Shown: positions 1 through 8,740, counted from the first letter of the stretch. The stretch: DNA of 36,462 nucleotides from Aphodosoma sp045126975 (GCA_045126975.1 JBGVPL010000033.1:1-36462); one strand, 5' to 3'. Translations and numbers: made by a program. The notes: generated by a model from the letters alone, not told the origin.

Positions 1-34
1 CGATTTTTTTGTAATTTAAATATATAGTAATGAT

Positions 35-68
<34 letters not shown>

Positions 69-86
69 AAATAAAGGGATTTCACG

Positions 87-94
87 TATTTTTG
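87..94 (+). promoter_or_regulatory. Candidate Bacteroidetes -7 promoter element (TATTTTTG)
   Basis: The octamer matches the Bacteroidetes -7 consensus TAnnTTTG. The place for the -33 TTG (about 20 bases upstream) is taken by the end of the CT tract, and no clear TTG is present. The start codon of the next gene is about 100 bases downstream, giving a plausible leader. Confidence 0.5.
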
Positions 95-180
95 TAGTAT
101 AGATATGCAGAATTGATTTGGTGGAAATTTTTCTATCAATCGGTTCTGTTTTTGTTTTTTTATGGAATAATTATTAAAAA

Positions 181-188
181 AAGGAGGT
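181..188 (+). promoter_or_regulatory. Strong Shine-Dalgarno site (AAGGAGGT)
   Basis: A full-length match to the 16S anti-Shine-Dalgarno, five bases before the ATG at 194. Bacteroidetes rarely rely on such sites and no other gene in this window has one as good. It decides the start codon and suggests efficient translation. Confidence 0.75.
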
Positions 189-193
189 ATAAT

Positions 194-682
194 ATGAAAA
201 AAGTATTACTTTTATTATCTTTTGCCATTTTGGGTTTCGGTAGTTTATGTGCTGATATGTCGTTGGTGGTGAAACCTTTGTCGGGTGCTCAATCTGTAAC
301 GGCTCTTACTAAAGTGGGTAAGGTGGTTTATAGTGGCGATTATTTGATTGTATATGATAATGATGGTAGCGTTGTTTATCGTACACCATTTAGTGAAGTG
401 CAACACGTACGCTATTCTGATGAAGTTGGACCAGAGGATCCAGTAGAAGTTGAGATGGTTGATGAATCTATGTCGGTAGTGGCGTATCCTAATCCGACTT
501 CCGATGTATTGTATGTTGAGAATGCCGATGGTGATTGTGTTAGACTATATTCTGTTGATGGTCGTTTGTTGGAAATTGTTCAACTTAATGATGGCAGTGT
601 GTCTATTGATATGTCAGACTATTCGGCTGGTACTTATGTTCTTGTTTCAGGCAATAGAGTTTTTAATGTTATTAAACGATAA
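194..682 (+). CDS. Small secreted protein with T9SS C-terminal sorting domain
   Basis: A 162-residue exported protein. Residues 1-21 form a signal peptide (MKKVLLLLSFAILGFGSLCA). A short beta-rich segment of about 70 residues follows, then from about residue 94 a type A T9SS sorting domain with the hallmark YPNPTSD, a central LYSVDGR and a late SAGTYVL, ending in basic residues. Proteins with this tail cross the outer membrane through SprA, which is encoded later in this window. The ATG at 194 is chosen because an unusually strong Shine-Dalgarno sequence (AAGGAGGT, 181-188) sits just before it and the signal peptide begins there; a TTG at 113 would add 27 implausible residues. The cargo is so small that a structural or adhesive surface role is more likely than an enzyme. 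Function is otherwise unknown. Confidence 0.85.
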   Translation: MKKVLLLLSFAILGFGSLCADMSLVVKPLSGAQSVTALTKVGKVVYSGDYLIVYDNDGSVVYRTPFSEVQHVRYSDEVGPEDPVEVEMVDESMSVVAYPNPTSDVLYVENADGDCVRLYSVDGRLLEIVQLNDGSVSIDMSDYSAGTYVLVSGNRVFNVIKR

Positions 683-744
683 ATACGATATTGTCTAAGG
701 TTTTTTGATTGAATGAATTATAAATAATTAAAATGTATGATATT

Positions 745-1788
745 ATGAAAAAGCTCTTTTTATTATTGGCTATTGCTACATTTAGTTTGTTTACAATGGC
801 GCAGACTAATCAAATTGTATGGAATAATGGACAATTGCTTTATGGTACACCTATAGAGACAATCGATAGTTTGACTTATGGCGAAATGAATGAGATTGAT
901 ACATTTCATCTGATTTTGCCACGTACAATTGTAAAAGTAGTCTATGATACTGTTTATGTGCATGATACAATCTATACTGAGAATGTTGAAGATCCAAATA
1001 ACCCAAATAATCCTTCTGTAGTGTATCCAGATGGAGCTATAGCAGGATTGTTCTCAATATCAGCAGATAAGCAAGTTTGTTTTTCACAAGGCAATCTTAA
1101 GTATCAAGTTTCTACTAATACGTGGAGTTTTGCCGATGAGCAATATGATATGGTATATAAAGTGAATGGCAAAATTGATAGTGTTTATGATGTAGTAGAT
1201 CTTTTTGGTTGGGCTACATCGGGTTATGGCGATTTTTCTCCTGCGCTTACAAGTACCAATCCACAACACTATCCTTTGAAATTCGAAGCAAAAGATATTG
1301 TGGGTACTAATTATGATTGGGGGTATAATGCTATTTTAAGTGGAGGTAATCAATCTGGTTTGTGGCGTGTGCTTTCAGCTGATGAATGGAATTATTTGTT
1401 TAATGGTCGCGAAAATGCTGCTAATTTATATGCTCAAGCTATGATAGACTCTATAGAAGGTATGATTTTATTACCAGACGGATGTAATTTGCCTAGTGAT
1501 ATTGCTTTTACAACTACAATTCTTGGTTGGGAAACAAACAAATATACTTTTGAAGAGTGGAAAAAATTAGAGGCATTTGGAGCAGTCTTTTTGCCTGTAG
1601 CAGGTTATCGTAGTGGCGAGTCAGTTGCAAATATAGGTTTTATAGCTTATTATTGGACTGGTTCGTGTGATGGCGGTGATTATGCTCATTATTATGTATT
1701 TAAGGAAAAAGAGCAGTATCCTGCAGAGAACGGACGTTCTCGTTGGTTTGGTCATTCTGTTCGTCTTGTTCATGTGATGTCTGAATAG
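745..1788 (+). CDS. Secreted FISUMP-like protein
   Basis: An exported protein of about 347 residues. A signal peptide ends near TMAQ. A short N-terminal beta module (WNNGQLLYG) and a repetitive TVYVHDTIYT stretch follow. The C-terminal two thirds, from about residue 105, resembles the Fibrobacter succinogenes major paralogous (FISUMP) fold: a QGNLKYQVSTNTWSFA motif early, WRVLSADEW in the middle, VFLPVAGYR and a YWTGS...SVRLV ending. Such proteins are surface or periplasmic in Bacteroidales; their biochemical role is unknown. No T9SS tail is present. The start at 745 gives a clean signal peptide; an in-frame ATG at 733 adds four residues and cannot be excluded. The next gene encodes a relative with the same N-terminal layout, so the two probably arose by duplication. 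Confidence 0.75.
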   Translation: MKKLFLLLAIATFSLFTMAQTNQIVWNNGQLLYGTPIETIDSLTYGEMNEIDTFHLILPRTIVKVVYDTVYVHDTIYTENVEDPNNPNNPSVVYPDGAIAGLFSISADKQVCFSQGNLKYQVSTNTWSFADEQYDMVYKVNGKIDSVYDVVDLFGWATSGYGDFSPALTSTNPQHYPLKFEAKDIVGTNYDWGYNAILSGGNQSGLWRVLSADEWNYLFNGRENAANLYAQAMIDSIEGMILLPDGCNLPSDIAFTTTILGWETNKYTFEEWKKLEAFGAVFLPVAGYRSGESVANIGFIAYYWTGSCDGGDYAHYYVFKEKEQYPAENGRSRWFGHSVRLVHVMSE

Positions 1789-1854
1789 AAAAATAGTTGT
1801 TTTATATTGATGTTTTTTGATGTACAAATTTGTTAATTTAAAAAGTATATAATT

Positions 1855-3465
1855 ATGAAAAAGATATTTGCAATAATTACTTTAGTGGTAATTTGTTTAG
1901 TTGGTTTTGCTCAGAATAATACGGTGGTTTGGGCTAATGGCGAGTTGATTCAAGATGCAGTTGCAGATAGTTTGTTTTTGTATGAAAGTGAAGAGGCAGA
2001 TACTATTCATTTGCTTATACCACGAATAGTTGTTAGAGAGGTGCATAAAACAGTTTATGTGCATGATACTATTTATATTTCTTCGGGAAATACAGATAAT
2101 TCTGAAACATCTGGAATGGAGAATGGATATGAATGGGTAGATTTAGGATTGTCAGTGAAATGGGCTACATGTAATGTTGGTGCGACAAAACCAGAAGAAT
2201 TTGGCGATTATTTTGCGTGGGGTGAGGTTGAGACAAAAGCAATATATTATTGGAGTACATATAAGTATGGTTCAAATTGGGATGCTATGACAAAATATAG
2301 CACCGATAGTTATTATGGTATCGTGGATAATAAAATAGTACTTGACCCAGAAGATGATGCTGCGACAGCAAATTGGGGAGGTAATTGGCGTATGCCAACC
2401 AAGGCAGAGCAAGATGAGTTGAAAAATAATTGCGAATGGGAATGGATCACACTAAATGGAGTAGGTGGATATAAAGTAACAGGACCTAATGGTAACTCAA
2501 TTTTCTTGCCTGCTGCAGGTCGCATGGTCACAAGTAGTTTTGTTAGTGAGAGGTACGGTCACTATTGGTCAAGTTCGCTTGACACCGAGACTAATAACGC
2601 AACGCTCGCTAGTCACATATTTTTTATTTCTTCTGCTGTAGATAGTGGCAATGAATTTCGTACTACCGGGCAGTCTGTTCGTCCGGTTTATGTAGGTGAA
2701 AGTTTGTCAAAGGAAAGATATACAATTTCTGTATATTCAAATGATAATGCACAAGGGACAGTTTCTGGAGGAGGAACGTATGATGAAGGTAGTCAGGTGA
2801 CTATTGAAGCAACGTCAAATTCAGGGTATAAATTTAAAGAGTGGAACGATGGAAATACTGATAATCCACGAGTGATTACGGTTGCGGAAGACGTAGCTTA
2901 TACCGCATATTTTGAAGAAGAGAAGAATTTGAATGCTAGTCACGAGTATGTTGACCTTGGCTTATCGGTGAAATGGGCAACATGCAACGTAGGAGCAAAT
3001 TCGCCAGAAGAGTATGGTGATTATTTTGCATGGGGCGAGGTTGAGACAAAAGCGAAGTACGATTGGGATTCTTATAAACATCATAGCACAAAATATACAA
3101 GTAGTGATAATAAAACTATACTTGACCCAGAAGATGATGCTGCAACTGTTAATTGGGGTGGCTCATGGCGTATGCCGACAAAGGAGGAATTTGATGAACT
3201 TATAAACAATTGCACATGGACATTGGGTACACTAAATGGTGTTGACGGCTATAATGTAACAGGTTCTAATGGTAATTCAATCTTTTTGCCCGCAGCAGGT
3301 ACTATGGATGGGAATCTCCAAGAGAATGAGGAGTATGGTTTATACTGGTTGAGTTTGGTTGATTCTAGTAGCCAAGCCTATTGCCTGGAGTTTGGAATGA
3401 ATTTGGTAGAAGTGAGTAGAAACTATCGCAAATATGGGCTCTCAGTTCGTCCTGTTTTTAAATAG
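1855..3465 (+). CDS. Secreted protein: two FISUMP-like domains flanking an InlB-type repeat
   Basis: A 536-residue exported protein. Residues 1-20 form a signal peptide ending GFAQ. The N-terminal module (VVWANGELI, then TVYVHDTIYI) mirrors the preceding gene. Two homologous domains follow, from about residue 92 and from about 362. Each opens with a VDLGLSVKWATCNVGA motif, carries GDYFAWGEVETKA, LDPEDDAAT and WGG.WRMPT, and closes with SVRPV. Between them, about 283-357, lies a divergent InlB B-repeat-like module (GTVSGGGTYDEGSQVTI, then YKFKEWNDG). This is typical of Bacteroidales surface proteins of unknown ligand. The protein ends right after the second domain, with no T9SS tail. A strong terminator hairpin starts 34 bases after the stop. 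Confidence 0.8.
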   Translation: MKKIFAIITLVVICLVGFAQNNTVVWANGELIQDAVADSLFLYESEEADTIHLLIPRIVVREVHKTVYVHDTIYISSGNTDNSETSGMENGYEWVDLGLSVKWATCNVGATKPEEFGDYFAWGEVETKAIYYWSTYKYGSNWDAMTKYSTDSYYGIVDNKIVLDPEDDAATANWGGNWRMPTKAEQDELKNNCEWEWITLNGVGGYKVTGPNGNSIFLPAAGRMVTSSFVSERYGHYWSSSLDTETNNATLASHIFFISSAVDSGNEFRTTGQSVRPVYVGESLSKERYTISVYSNDNAQGTVSGGGTYDEGSQVTIEATSNSGYKFKEWNDGNTDNPRVITVAEDVAYTAYFEEEKNLNASHEYVDLGLSVKWATCNVGANSPEEYGDYFAWGEVETKAKYDWDSYKHHSTKYTSSDNKTILDPEDDAATVNWGGSWRMPTKEEFDELINNCTWTLGTLNGVDGYNVTGSNGNSIFLPAAGTMDGNLQENEEYGLYWLSLVDSSSQAYCLEFGMNLVEVSRNYRKYGLSVRPVFK

Positions 3466-3498
3466 GGAGTAAGGAATAAATGATAAGTAATATTTTAG

Positions 3499-3538
3499 AA
3501 ATCGGTGAGGCTTTTATGAGTCTTGCCGATTTGTTTTT
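3499..3538 (+). terminator. Rho-independent terminator after the FISUMP-like genes
   Basis: A 14-bp stem (3499-3512 with 3519-3532, including a few G-T pairs) closes a 6-base loop and is followed by G and five T residues. It separates the FISUMP-like genes from the amylase gene, which has its own promoter downstream. Confidence 0.8.
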
Positions 3539-3563
3539 AGGTGTGGATTGTATTTTAGAGGGG

Positions 3564-3594
3564 TTGTGTATGTTAGATTTTTTTTGTATCTTTG
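3564..3594 (+). promoter_or_regulatory. Bacteroidetes promoter (TTG, 20 bp, TATCTTTG)
   Basis: The -7 octamer TATCTTTG at 3587-3594 is an exact match to TAnnTTTG. A TTG at 3564-3566 lies 20 bases upstream, the usual -33 distance. It follows a terminator and precedes the GH13 gene by about 70 bases, so it is the likely promoter of that gene. Confidence 0.75.
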
Positions 3595-3665
3595 CAAGTT
3601 AATTGTCGGCAGATGGTAGTTGGAGATTTAGAGTATATGATTAATTAATTAAAAATTATATAAGT

Positions 3666-6032
3666 ATGAAAAAAATCTTTTTTTCGTTGATTGCAGCAGT
3701 TACGTTAGTGGCTTGTTGTAAAGCACCAGAGGTTGGTTATCAACCTGACAAATCAGTTTGTGTAGGTGCTAACTCGCTTACGTTGGTAAATGTAGGTCCT
3801 ACAAAAGTGTTGACACGTGACTTTATTGTTGATCCTTTGCGTGTGGATTCTGTTACATCTGAAAATCCTGCTCTTGCAGTGGCGTTGAGCGAAGATAAAC
3901 TTACGCTTGATTTCTATTGTGGCGAAGAGATGCACCCTATGACAACTATCTATTTGTGGGTAGAGGGCAAACCATACGCTGTGCCAGTGCGTAAAAGCGA
4001 TAAATTGAACTATACTTTTACTTATAATCCAAATGGTCGTGAGATTGGTCGTATCCAAATTGCAGGTCAGATGAACAACTGGGTGCCTGCATTAACACCA
4101 GATTTGACATTGAACGAAGAGGGATTGTATGAGGTGACAATGTTGCTCAGTCCAGGTACATACCTCTATCAATTGTTGATTGACGGCGAGCAAAATCACG
4201 ACGATACAAACCCTAATAAAGTAGATAACGGTTTCGGTAAATTCAACTCTATCATGCAAGTGAATGGTAATGAGGCGAAATTCCCTAAATTGTTGACAGA
4301 CGAGTTGGGTTGTGGTAAATTCACAGTGTCGGCAGTGGGCGCAGAACGCGTTTGGGCATATTGGAACAATGTGGCTCTTGACGAACGTTTTGTAACTTTT
4401 GCTGATGGTAAAATCATAGTGAAAGTGCCTGCAGAGGCAGCAGAATATGCAAAATCGGTTATTCGTGTATGGGCATCAAACGAATTTGGTATTTCGAATG
4501 AAATCCTCGTACCACTTCAAAATGGTAAAATCGTGACAGATGCAACAGCACTTGACCGTAGCGATAAATATGCTCAAATCATCTACTTTATGCTTGTTGA
4601 CCGTTTCCGCGATGGTAACAAAGATAACAACCGTCCAATGAATCGTCCTGATGTACATCCAAAAGCTGACTATCATGGTGGCGACTTGGCTGGTATCAAA
4701 CAAGTGATTGATGAAAATTATTTTAATAAATTAGGTGCTAACACATTGTGGTTGTCTCCACTTAACCAAAACCCATTTGAGCCTTATGGTTACAACGCAT
4801 TGGCAAATACTAAATTTGCGGGTTATCACGGCTATTGGCCAATTTCTTCATCGCAAGTAGATTGCCGTTTTGGTTCTAACGACGAATTGAAAGAGTTGGT
4901 AGCAGATGCTCACGATCACCAAATCAATATCTTGCTTGACTATGTGGCAAACCACGTGCACAAAGACCACCCATTGTATCAACGTCATCCAGAATATGCA
5001 ACACCATTGTATTTGCCAGACGGACGTATGAATACAGAGTTGTGGGATGAGCACCGTTTGACTACTTGGTTTGACGTGTTTATGCCAACATTGGATATGG
5101 GAAATCCTGTGGTAGTGGATATTATGGTTGACTCAGCAGTGTATTGGTTGAAAGAATTTGGCGTAGATGGTTTCCGTCATGACGCATGTAAACACGTGAA
5201 TGAAGAATATTGGAGAGAATTGACACACAGAATGAAATTGACTCGTCCAGAGGGTAACTTCTACCAAATCGGAGAATCGTATGGTTCGCCTGAGTTGATG
5301 GCAAGCTACGTGAATAGCGGTATGCTTGATGGTCAGTTTGACTTCAACGTGTTCGACGAGGCAACATCGGCATTCAATGGCGTGAGTGGCGGTACAATGC
5401 AACGCTTGAGCAACGTGTTGAACTCGAGCCTTAAAGTGTATGGCGCGCACAACTTGATGGGTTATGTGTCAGGTAACCACGACAAACCACGATTCATGGC
5501 ATTGGCATCGGGCGACATCAAAGTAGGCGAAGATGCAAAAGCAGCAGGTTGGACTCGCGAAGTGGGTATCACAGACTCGGTGGCATACGATAAATTGGCT
5601 CTTTTGCATACATTTAACCTTACAATACCAGGTGTGCCAGTGATTTATTATGGCGACGAAATCGGTATGACAGGAGGTAACGACCCAGACTGCCGTAGAA
5701 TGATGCGTTTTGAAGGTTGGAACAATAGAGAAGAGGCATTGTTTGGAAAAGTGGCAGCGTTGAACCACTTGCGTCGTGGCAATATGGCATTGGTGTATGG
5801 CGATTATATTCAACTACATGTAGGCGAACAAACATTTGCTTACGCACGTAAATATTTCGATAAGAGCGTAGTAGTGTGCATCAACAACAGCACAGAAGAA
5901 CAAACACTCGAACTCGATGTAACAGCATTGAATGCATCGGGCTACACAGCATTGTTCGGCAAAGAGTATAAATTAGAAGGCAACAAATTGACAATCACAT
6001 TGCCTGCACTTACATCAGAGGTACTTTATTAA
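3666..6032 (+). CDS. GH13 alpha-glucan-hydrolase lipoprotein (alpha-amylase family)
   Basis: A 788-residue enzyme for alpha-glucans such as starch or maltodextrins. The signal peptide ends in a lipobox (LVAC, Cys17 or 18), so it is anchored in a membrane. An Ig-like N-terminal region is followed from about residue 120 by a CBM48/E-set-like module (IQIAGQMNNWVP). The GH13 barrel runs from about 305: conserved region I is DYVANHVH, region II is GFRHDACKH with the nucleophile Asp506, region III is QIGESYG with the acid/base Glu537, and region IV is GNHDKPR with Asp606. A C-terminal beta domain follows (about 700-788). All three catalytic acids are present. The architecture suits a neopullulanase/cyclomaltodextrinase-like or SusG-like activity; exact specificity cannot be read. 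No SusC/D pair is in the window. Confidence 0.9.
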   Translation: MKKIFFSLIAAVTLVACCKAPEVGYQPDKSVCVGANSLTLVNVGPTKVLTRDFIVDPLRVDSVTSENPALAVALSEDKLTLDFYCGEEMHPMTTIYLWVEGKPYAVPVRKSDKLNYTFTYNPNGREIGRIQIAGQMNNWVPALTPDLTLNEEGLYEVTMLLSPGTYLYQLLIDGEQNHDDTNPNKVDNGFGKFNSIMQVNGNEAKFPKLLTDELGCGKFTVSAVGAERVWAYWNNVALDERFVTFADGKIIVKVPAEAAEYAKSVIRVWASNEFGISNEILVPLQNGKIVTDATALDRSDKYAQIIYFMLVDRFRDGNKDNNRPMNRPDVHPKADYHGGDLAGIKQVIDENYFNKLGANTLWLSPLNQNPFEPYGYNALANTKFAGYHGYWPISSSQVDCRFGSNDELKELVADAHDHQINILLDYVANHVHKDHPLYQRHPEYATPLYLPDGRMNTELWDEHRLTTWFDVFMPTLDMGNPVVVDIMVDSAVYWLKEFGVDGFRHDACKHVNEEYWRELTHRMKLTRPEGNFYQIGESYGSPELMASYVNSGMLDGQFDFNVFDEATSAFNGVSGGTMQRLSNVLNSSLKVYGAHNLMGYVSGNHDKPRFMALASGDIKVGEDAKAAGWTREVGITDSVAYDKLALLHTFNLTIPGVPVIYYGDEIGMTGGNDPDCRRMMRFEGWNNREEALFGKVAALNHLRRGNMALVYGDYIQLHVGEQTFAYARKYFDKSVVVCINNSTEEQTLELDVTALNASGYTALFGKEYKLEGNKLTITLPALTSEVLY

Positions 6033-6040
6033 TTTATAAT

Positions 6041-6115
6041 AGTAACGAGTAGCGAGTAGTGAGTAACGAGAATCTTTGATATATATTAAGATCTTGCTAC
6101 TCGCTACTAGTTACT
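6041..6115. repeat. Heptad repeats arranged as a long hairpin
   Basis: The left arm 6041-6059 (built of CGAGTAG-type heptads) pairs with 6097-6115 at 18 of 19 positions across a 37-base AT-rich loop. It fills most of the gap between the amylase and ABC-F genes. No T-tract follows on the + strand, so it is not a classical terminator, though the transcript would fold strongly. Confidence 0.8.
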
Positions 6116-6129
6116 AAAAGTCTAAAAAA

Positions 6130-7764
6130 ATGATTTCAGCAGATGCACTAACCGTCGAATTTGGCGGTACTACATTATTTAAAGACATATCTTTCATTAT
6201 CAACGAGAATGACCGTATTGCCTTGATGGGTAAGAACGGAGCAGGTAAATCTACTTTGTTGAAGATACTTGCAGGTGTGCGTGAAGCAACTCGCGGAAAA
6301 GTATCGGCACCAGAGGGTACGATAATAGCCTATTTGCCACAGCACTTGATGGTTAAGGATGATAAGACCGTATTTGAGGAGGCTGCGACTGCATTTGCCG
6401 AAATCAATAATATGGAGGCTCGTATCAATGAGATAAATAAAGAGTTGGAGACGCGTACTGACTATGAAAGCGAAGAGTATATGGCATTGATAGAAGAGGT
6501 TAGTGCGTTGAGCGAGAGATTTTATAGCATTGAAGAGGTGAATTACGATGCCGATATAGAGAAGACATTGTTGGGGTTAGGTTTTGAGCGTAAGGACTTT
6601 ACGCGTAAGACATCGGACTTTAGTGGCGGTTGGCGTATGCGTATCGAATTAGCCAAGATGCTTTTGCGTAAACCAGATTTGATATTGCTCGATGAGCCAA
6701 CTAACCACCTTGATATAGAGTCGATTCAGTGGCTCGAACAGTGGCTTATTAATCAAGGTAAGGCTGTGGTGGTTATATCGCACGACAAGGCATTCGTGGA
6801 TAATATCACAAACCGCACAATCGAGGTGACGATGGGCCGTATATACGACTATAAGGCCACATATTCTCACTATTTGCAGTTGAGAGAAGAACGCCGTCAG
6901 CAACAACAACGTCAGTATGAAGACCAACAGAAGATGATTGCTGAAACTAAGGAGTTTATCGAACGATTCAAGGGTACGTATTCGAAGACACACCAAGTGC
7001 AAAGCCGTGTGAATATGCTCGAAAAACTTGAGATTATTGAGGTTGATGAGGTTGATACTTCGTCGTTGAGATTGAAATTCCCACCTGCGCCTCGTAGCGG
7101 TAACTATCCTGTGGCGGCGCATAATGTGGGTAAAGCATACGGCGAGCATAGAGTATTTTCGGGTGCGAATTTCACTATCGAGCGTGGCGAGAAAGTTGCG
7201 TTTGTGGGTAAGAATGGTGAGGGTAAATCGACAATGGTGAAATGTATTATGCAAGAGATTGAGCATGAGGGCGAATTGTTGTTAGGACATAATGTCAGAG
7301 TTGGCTACTTTGCACAAGACGAAGCGGCAGGATTAGATGAAGAATTGACAGTATTCCAGACTATTGATGAAATAGCAGAAGGCGATATTCGTACTCAAAT
7401 CCGCAATATTCTTGGCGCATTTATGTTCAATAAAGAGGATTCGGAGAAGAAAGTGAAAGTATTGTCGGGTGGTGAACGTCAGCGACTTGCAATGATAAAA
7501 TTGTTGTTGCAACCATTGAATTTCTTGATTCTTGATGAGCCTACTAATCACCTTGATATCAAGACAAAAGATGTGTTGAAACAGGCATTGCAAAATTTTG
7601 ATGGCACGCTTATTGTGGTATCGCATGATAGAGATTTTCTTGATGGATTGGTGAAGAAAGTATATGAATTTGGAGGAGGAAAAGTGACTGAACACCTTGA
7701 AGATATATATGGTTTCCTTCGCAAGAAGAATATGGAAAATTTGCGTGAAATAGAACGTAAATAG
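6130..7764 (+). CDS. ABC-F family ATPase (ribosome-associated type)
   Basis: A 544-residue cytoplasmic protein with two ABC ATPase domains and no membrane segments, the ABC-F layout. Domain 1 has Walker A GKNGAGKST (about residues 35-43), signature FSGGWRMR and Walker B LILLDEPTNHLD. A charged helical linker (about 240-320, rich in Q, E and R) is the interdomain P-site-tRNA interaction motif of this family. Domain 2 has Walker A GKNGEGKST, signature LSGGERQR and a second Walker B. ABC-F proteins act on the ribosome as translation factors or, in some members, antibiotic protection proteins. Nothing here points to resistance, so a housekeeping role is more likely. The stop codon is formed inside the first unit boundary of a heptad array. 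Confidence 0.9.
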   Translation: MISADALTVEFGGTTLFKDISFIINENDRIALMGKNGAGKSTLLKILAGVREATRGKVSAPEGTIIAYLPQHLMVKDDKTVFEEAATAFAEINNMEARINEINKELETRTDYESEEYMALIEEVSALSERFYSIEEVNYDADIEKTLLGLGFERKDFTRKTSDFSGGWRMRIELAKMLLRKPDLILLDEPTNHLDIESIQWLEQWLINQGKAVVVISHDKAFVDNITNRTIEVTMGRIYDYKATYSHYLQLREERRQQQQRQYEDQQKMIAETKEFIERFKGTYSKTHQVQSRVNMLEKLEIIEVDEVDTSSLRLKFPPAPRSGNYPVAAHNVGKAYGEHRVFSGANFTIERGEKVAFVGKNGEGKSTMVKCIMQEIEHEGELLLGHNVRVGYFAQDEAAGLDEELTVFQTIDEIAEGDIRTQIRNILGAFMFNKEDSEKKVKVLSGGERQRLAMIKLLLQPLNFLILDEPTNHLDIKTKDVLKQALQNFDGTLIVVSHDRDFLDGLVKKVYEFGGGKVTEHLEDIYGFLRKKNMENLREIERK

Positions 7765-7812
7765 GGAACAAGGAATAGGGAGAAAGGAATAGGGATAAAG
7801 GAGTAAGGTGTA
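7764..7812. repeat. Heptad tandem repeat array (GGGAACA/AGGAATA type)
   Basis: Seven consecutive 7-bp units, for example GGGAACA, AGGAATA, GGGAGAA and AGGAGTA, begin at the last base of the ABC-F stop codon. The units are degenerate but the 7-bp phase is unbroken. Confidence 0.85.
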
Positions 7813-7840
7813 AGTATTAAATTTATGTGTGTGCAATATT

Positions 7841-7880
7841 CCTCCCCTGTTTTAGGGGAGGTGCCCATAGGGCGGAGGGG
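7841..7880 (+). repeat. GC-rich palindromic repeat element (copy A)
   Basis: An 8-bp stem CCTCCCCT / AGGGGAGG around a GTTTT loop (7841-7861) is followed by a small GCCC-ATA-GGGC hairpin and GGAGGGG. Related copies lie at 11236 (inverted) and 11383. It stands out from AT-rich surroundings and resembles REP-like dispersed palindromes seen in many Bacteroidota genomes. Confidence 0.8.
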
Positions 7881-7915
7881 TTTTCAATTTTCAATTTTCA
7901 ACTTTCAACTTTCAA
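7881..7915. repeat. Heptad array (TTTTCAA/CTTTCAA)
   Basis: Three TTTTCAA units and two CTTTCAA units in strict 7-bp phase end 7 bases before the ATG of the DUF4834 gene, so they form its leader. Confidence 0.9.
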
Positions 7916-7922
7916 CTTAAAA

Positions 7923-8210
7923 ATGGGTTTATTAGTATTTTTATTAATGATGTTGTTGATACCAACGCTATTTGTGTTGGTGTTTATACTTAATTTGGTG
8001 TTTCGGGTGCGAAATGCCACACGCAATGTGTTTGGTCGTAAGCCACAGCAAGAGCAGTATCAGCAACAACGACCACGATATGATTATGATGAATCGGATA
8101 ATCCGATAGAGGAGGAGATACGAGAGGAGATAAATGAACGCCGTCAGCGAGGCGAGAAAATTATTGCTGACAATGAGGGTGAATATGTTGATTATGAGGA
8201 AGTGAAATAG
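7923..8210 (+). CDS. DUF4834 family small membrane protein
   Basis: A 95-residue protein. Residues 2-25 are a single hydrophobic membrane segment (GLLVFLLMMLLIPTLFVLVF). A basic stretch follows (VRNATRNVFGRK), then a Gln/Tyr/Asp-rich cytoplasmic tail ending GEYVDYEEVK, the signature ending of DUF4834 proteins of Bacteroidetes. Function is unknown. The ATG at 7923 is chosen because it starts the membrane helix; an in-frame ATG at 7827 would translate the palindromic element and heptads into 32 low-complexity residues and is rejected. Heptad arrays flank the gene on both sides. Confidence 0.8.
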   Translation: MGLLVFLLMMLLIPTLFVLVFILNLVFRVRNATRNVFGRKPQQEQYQQQRPRYDYDESDNPIEEEIREEINERRQRGEKIIADNEGEYVDYEEVK

Positions 8211-8252
8211 GAATTGAGAATTGAGAATTGAGAGTTGAGAATTGAGAATTGC
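8211..8252. repeat. Heptad array (GAATTGA)x6
   Basis: Six units of GAATTGA (the fourth GAGTTGA, the last GAATTGC) start directly after the DUF4834 stop codon. A short GCC-GTTC-GGC hairpin follows. The array fills half of the gap before the thioredoxin gene. Confidence 0.95.
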
Positions 8253-8293
8253 CGTTCGGCATTAACCATTAACCTATAATAACTATCAATTAT

Positions 8294-8740
8294 ATGAAAA
8301 AAGTATTGTTAATATTATTGTGCATTGTGCATTGTGCATTGTACGTTGGAGTGAGTGCTCAAACAGAAGTAAAAGCAGTTTCTATCACTAAGGCTGAGTT
8401 TATTAAGAAAGTGGCTAATTATGAGGCAAATCCAACAGAGTGGAAGTATCTTGGTGATAAACCTTGTATTGTGGATTTTTATACAACATGGTGTGGACCA
8501 TGTAAACGCTTGGCTCCTATTATGGATGAATTAGCAAAAGAGTATGCAGGTGAGATTTATATCTACAAGGTAGATACCGATAAAGAGCAGGAATTGGCAG
8601 CAGTGTTTGGTATTCGTTCAATTCCAACTTTATTGTTTTGTCCAATTGGCGAAAATCCACAAATAGCACAAGGTGCTTTGCCAAAAGAACAGCTCAAAGA
8701 GGCGATTGAGAAAGTGCTTTTAAAAAGGAATAAGGAATAG
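8294..8740 (+). CDS. Exported thioredoxin-fold oxidoreductase
   Basis: A 148-residue periplasmic thioredoxin. The signal peptide is residues 1-23 (ending VSAQ). The active site is WCGPC with Cys67 and Cys70 in a TTWCGPCKRLAP context, and the cis-proline loop is SIPTLLF. A plain Trx domain this size resembles TrxP-type periplasmic thioredoxins of Bacteroides; a reductase partner is not visible here. The hydrophobic core of the signal peptide (LCIVHCAL) is encoded by four TTGTGCA-type heptads (8318-8345, last unit imperfect), and the final residues RNKE plus the stop codon lie in another heptad array. Since 7 is not a multiple of 3, gain or loss of one unit would shift the reading frame. Confidence 0.9.
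   Translation: MKKVLLILLCIVHCALYVGVSAQTEVKAVSITKAEFIKKVANYEANPTEWKYLGDKPCIVDFYTTWCGPCKRLAPIMDELAKEYAGEIYIYKVDTDKEQELAAVFGIRSIPTLLFCPIGENPQIAQGALPKEQLKEAIEKVLLKRNKE
8318..8345. repeat. TTGTGCA heptads coding for a signal peptide core
   Basis: Three perfect TTGTGCA units and one imperfect unit (TTGTACG) lie inside the coding sequence, codons 9-17 of the thioredoxin gene. The same heptad encodes the same stretch of the next gene's signal peptide. Confidence 0.95.

Noticed and set aside
6649..7266. 205-codon open frame on the - strand
   Set aside because: Antisense to the ABC-F gene and spans its well-conserved motifs; low-complexity product.
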